Source of the DNA: Chara braunii
Lineage: Eukaryota > Streptophyta > Charophyceae > Charales > Characeae
DNA: 64,000 nt
Reading direction: 5' to 3'
Assembly: GCA_003427395.1 (NCBI GenBank)
Contig: BFEA01000066.1
Span: forward strand, 1,073,240 to 1,137,239
Every line of letters begins with the position of its first letter. Position 1 is the first letter of the stretch. A program made the translations under genes and the position numbers. Positions 63,228 to 64,000 of the stretch are shown here, piece after piece. The notes under the pieces are model-generated. The model was not told the DNA's origin, made no database searches, and saw only the letters and a program-made list of their open reading frames with translations.

Positions 63228-63905
63228 CTTCCCTTGTTGTAGAGAGTGCTGACGACTCTTCTACGGCCTTTGCCTGTTTCCCTGCAGACGGTAACAGTCC
63301 TGCACAGCGTGCCCAGGCTTTTGACAATGCAAGCACACGCGCAATTTGGATCTTCTCTCCCATTCATTTTGACTGATGTGGAGGGCTTCCCAAGGTTTGG
63401 TGGAAGCATCCTCCGGTTTCTCAGGGATCTTTGCATTCTTGGGGAGGTATGTTATAGTTCCCTTACCCGAACCACGGTTAGGCCCCTTGCTTGAAGCAGT
63501 CTTTTTAAAGGCATTACATTTTTTTTCAGTATTCATGTCAGACTCAACGGTTGATGTAGAACAGCCCACGTCAGAGTTCGGCTCTAGATCGCCATCTAGA
63601 GACAGATCATCCGCATAGGACTGATCCTCAGCCTTCCGATGTTCATGCAGGGCAAGCTGGTTGCTGCTTCCGTACCGCTTGCGTTGCGAGGTTCTACCTG
63701 CGCCGGGTGCCTTTGTACGCCTGGCGAGGTCCTTGGCTTCTAGATTGAATAGACCCGTCGGCAGCTCTCGCCAAGTCGTATAGTCTTTGAGTCCTAGCCG
63801 GGAGACATATTCTTTAGGGGCCACTCCCATAACTCCATCCATGCAAGACACGTCAGTCCATCCCGGGTTTGGAGTGGTGAACAGACCAGTCAAGTGCTGC
63901 TCCAA
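63115..63905 (-). pseudogene. E5 Gag C-terminal half with CCHC zinc knuckle
   Basis: The frame 63905-63261 holds LGLKDYTTWRELPTGLFNLEAKDLARRTKAPG (end of a capsid-like region), an acidic/serine-rich linker, then CLHCQKPGHAVQDCYRLQG (C-x2-C-x4-H-x4-C knuckle). After this, sequence passes to a second frame (63363-63115) with KAVEESSALSTTREVEPLVAGPSKEPESD. The knuckle is intact. The Gag N-terminus lies beyond the window. Confidence 0.82.
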
Positions 63906-64000
63906 AGCCTACATGGAAGTCCTCCATGTTTGGCCCTTGAGGGCCTAAAGCTTCAACCTTGCCTTAAGCGCAACGTGCTTATCTTGATATTGTGCGATGA

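Larger units (their letters stand above)
57461..64000 (-). mobile_element. E5: Ty3/gypsy retrotransposon of a third lineage, runs off the window
   Basis: Minus-strand order from the right edge: Gag with CCHC, aspartic protease, [interruption 60466-62784], RT, RNase H, integrase, chromodomain-like tail, PPT, LTR. Its pol differs in sequence from E1 and E2/E3. No 5' LTR or PBS inside the window. Premature stops and frameshifts in RNase H, integrase and gag. Confidence 0.87.

Noticed and set aside
1-64000. A dedicated novel gene system (defence island, biosynthetic cluster, toxin pair).
   Set aside because: No host gene cluster is visible; coding content is retroelement-derived apart from one CNX1 exon.

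Overview
The window looks like repeat-dominated nuclear DNA of a streptophyte (land plant or charophyte green alga). Evidence: (1) a recognisable exon of the plant-type molybdenum-cofactor gene CNX1 near the left end; (2) LTR retrotransposons with primer-binding sites TGGTATCGGAGC or TGGTATCGGCGC, close to the plant initiator-tRNA-Met site; (3) a short plant-type CCCTAAA telomere-like motif inside a LINE. A draft charophyte genome such as Chara is my best guess, but the sequence alone does not prove it. There are two N gaps, scattered single Ns, and two leftover Nextera adaptor sequences with duplicated flanks, so parts of the window are assembly artefact.

Layout. 1-1303: G-rich, trinucleotide and minisatellite DNA plus one copy of a dispersed repeat. 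1304-1410 (-): CNX1 exon with splice sites. 1872-18815 (-): a Ty3/gypsy element (E1) with ~99% identical LTRs and matching ATGG flanks; its pol is split by a ~5.9 kb block (with a hAT-like MITE and a ~173-bp satellite) and its gag by a 5'-truncated LINE with a 16-bp target duplication. 18816-23265: dispersed repeat, 53-bp minisatellite and a frameshifted orphan gag. 23266-24188 (+): solo LTR. 24300-33251 (-) and 33509-42951 (+): two near full-length copies (E2, E3) of one Ty3/gypsy family, head to head in AT-rich DNA. 43253-50058 (-): a related element (E4) with intact LTRs but an eroded, largely non-coding interior. 50278-50745: gap. 50746-53990: GC-rich minisatellites. 54003-54549: LTR fragment. 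54568-55380: three tandem inverted-repeat units carrying long AG microsatellites. 57461-64000 (-): a third Ty3/gypsy lineage (E5), interrupted at 60466-62784 (including the second gap) and running off the right edge.

How the parts relate. Apart from the CNX1 exon I see no convincing host gene. The coding content is retrotransposon gag, protease, reverse transcriptase, RNase H, integrase and chromodomain-like tails, all broken by stops or frameshifts. E1 appears to lie in a CNX1 intron, making this a giant TE-filled intron or a pseudogene remnant. I found no CRISPR array, operon, rRNA or tRNA gene. The points most worth attention are the adaptor artefacts, the shared bZIP-type (TGACG) sites in LTRs and leader, the CHG-context nonsense mutations, the foreign segment inside the E3 gag, and the AG-bearing inverted-repeat units.
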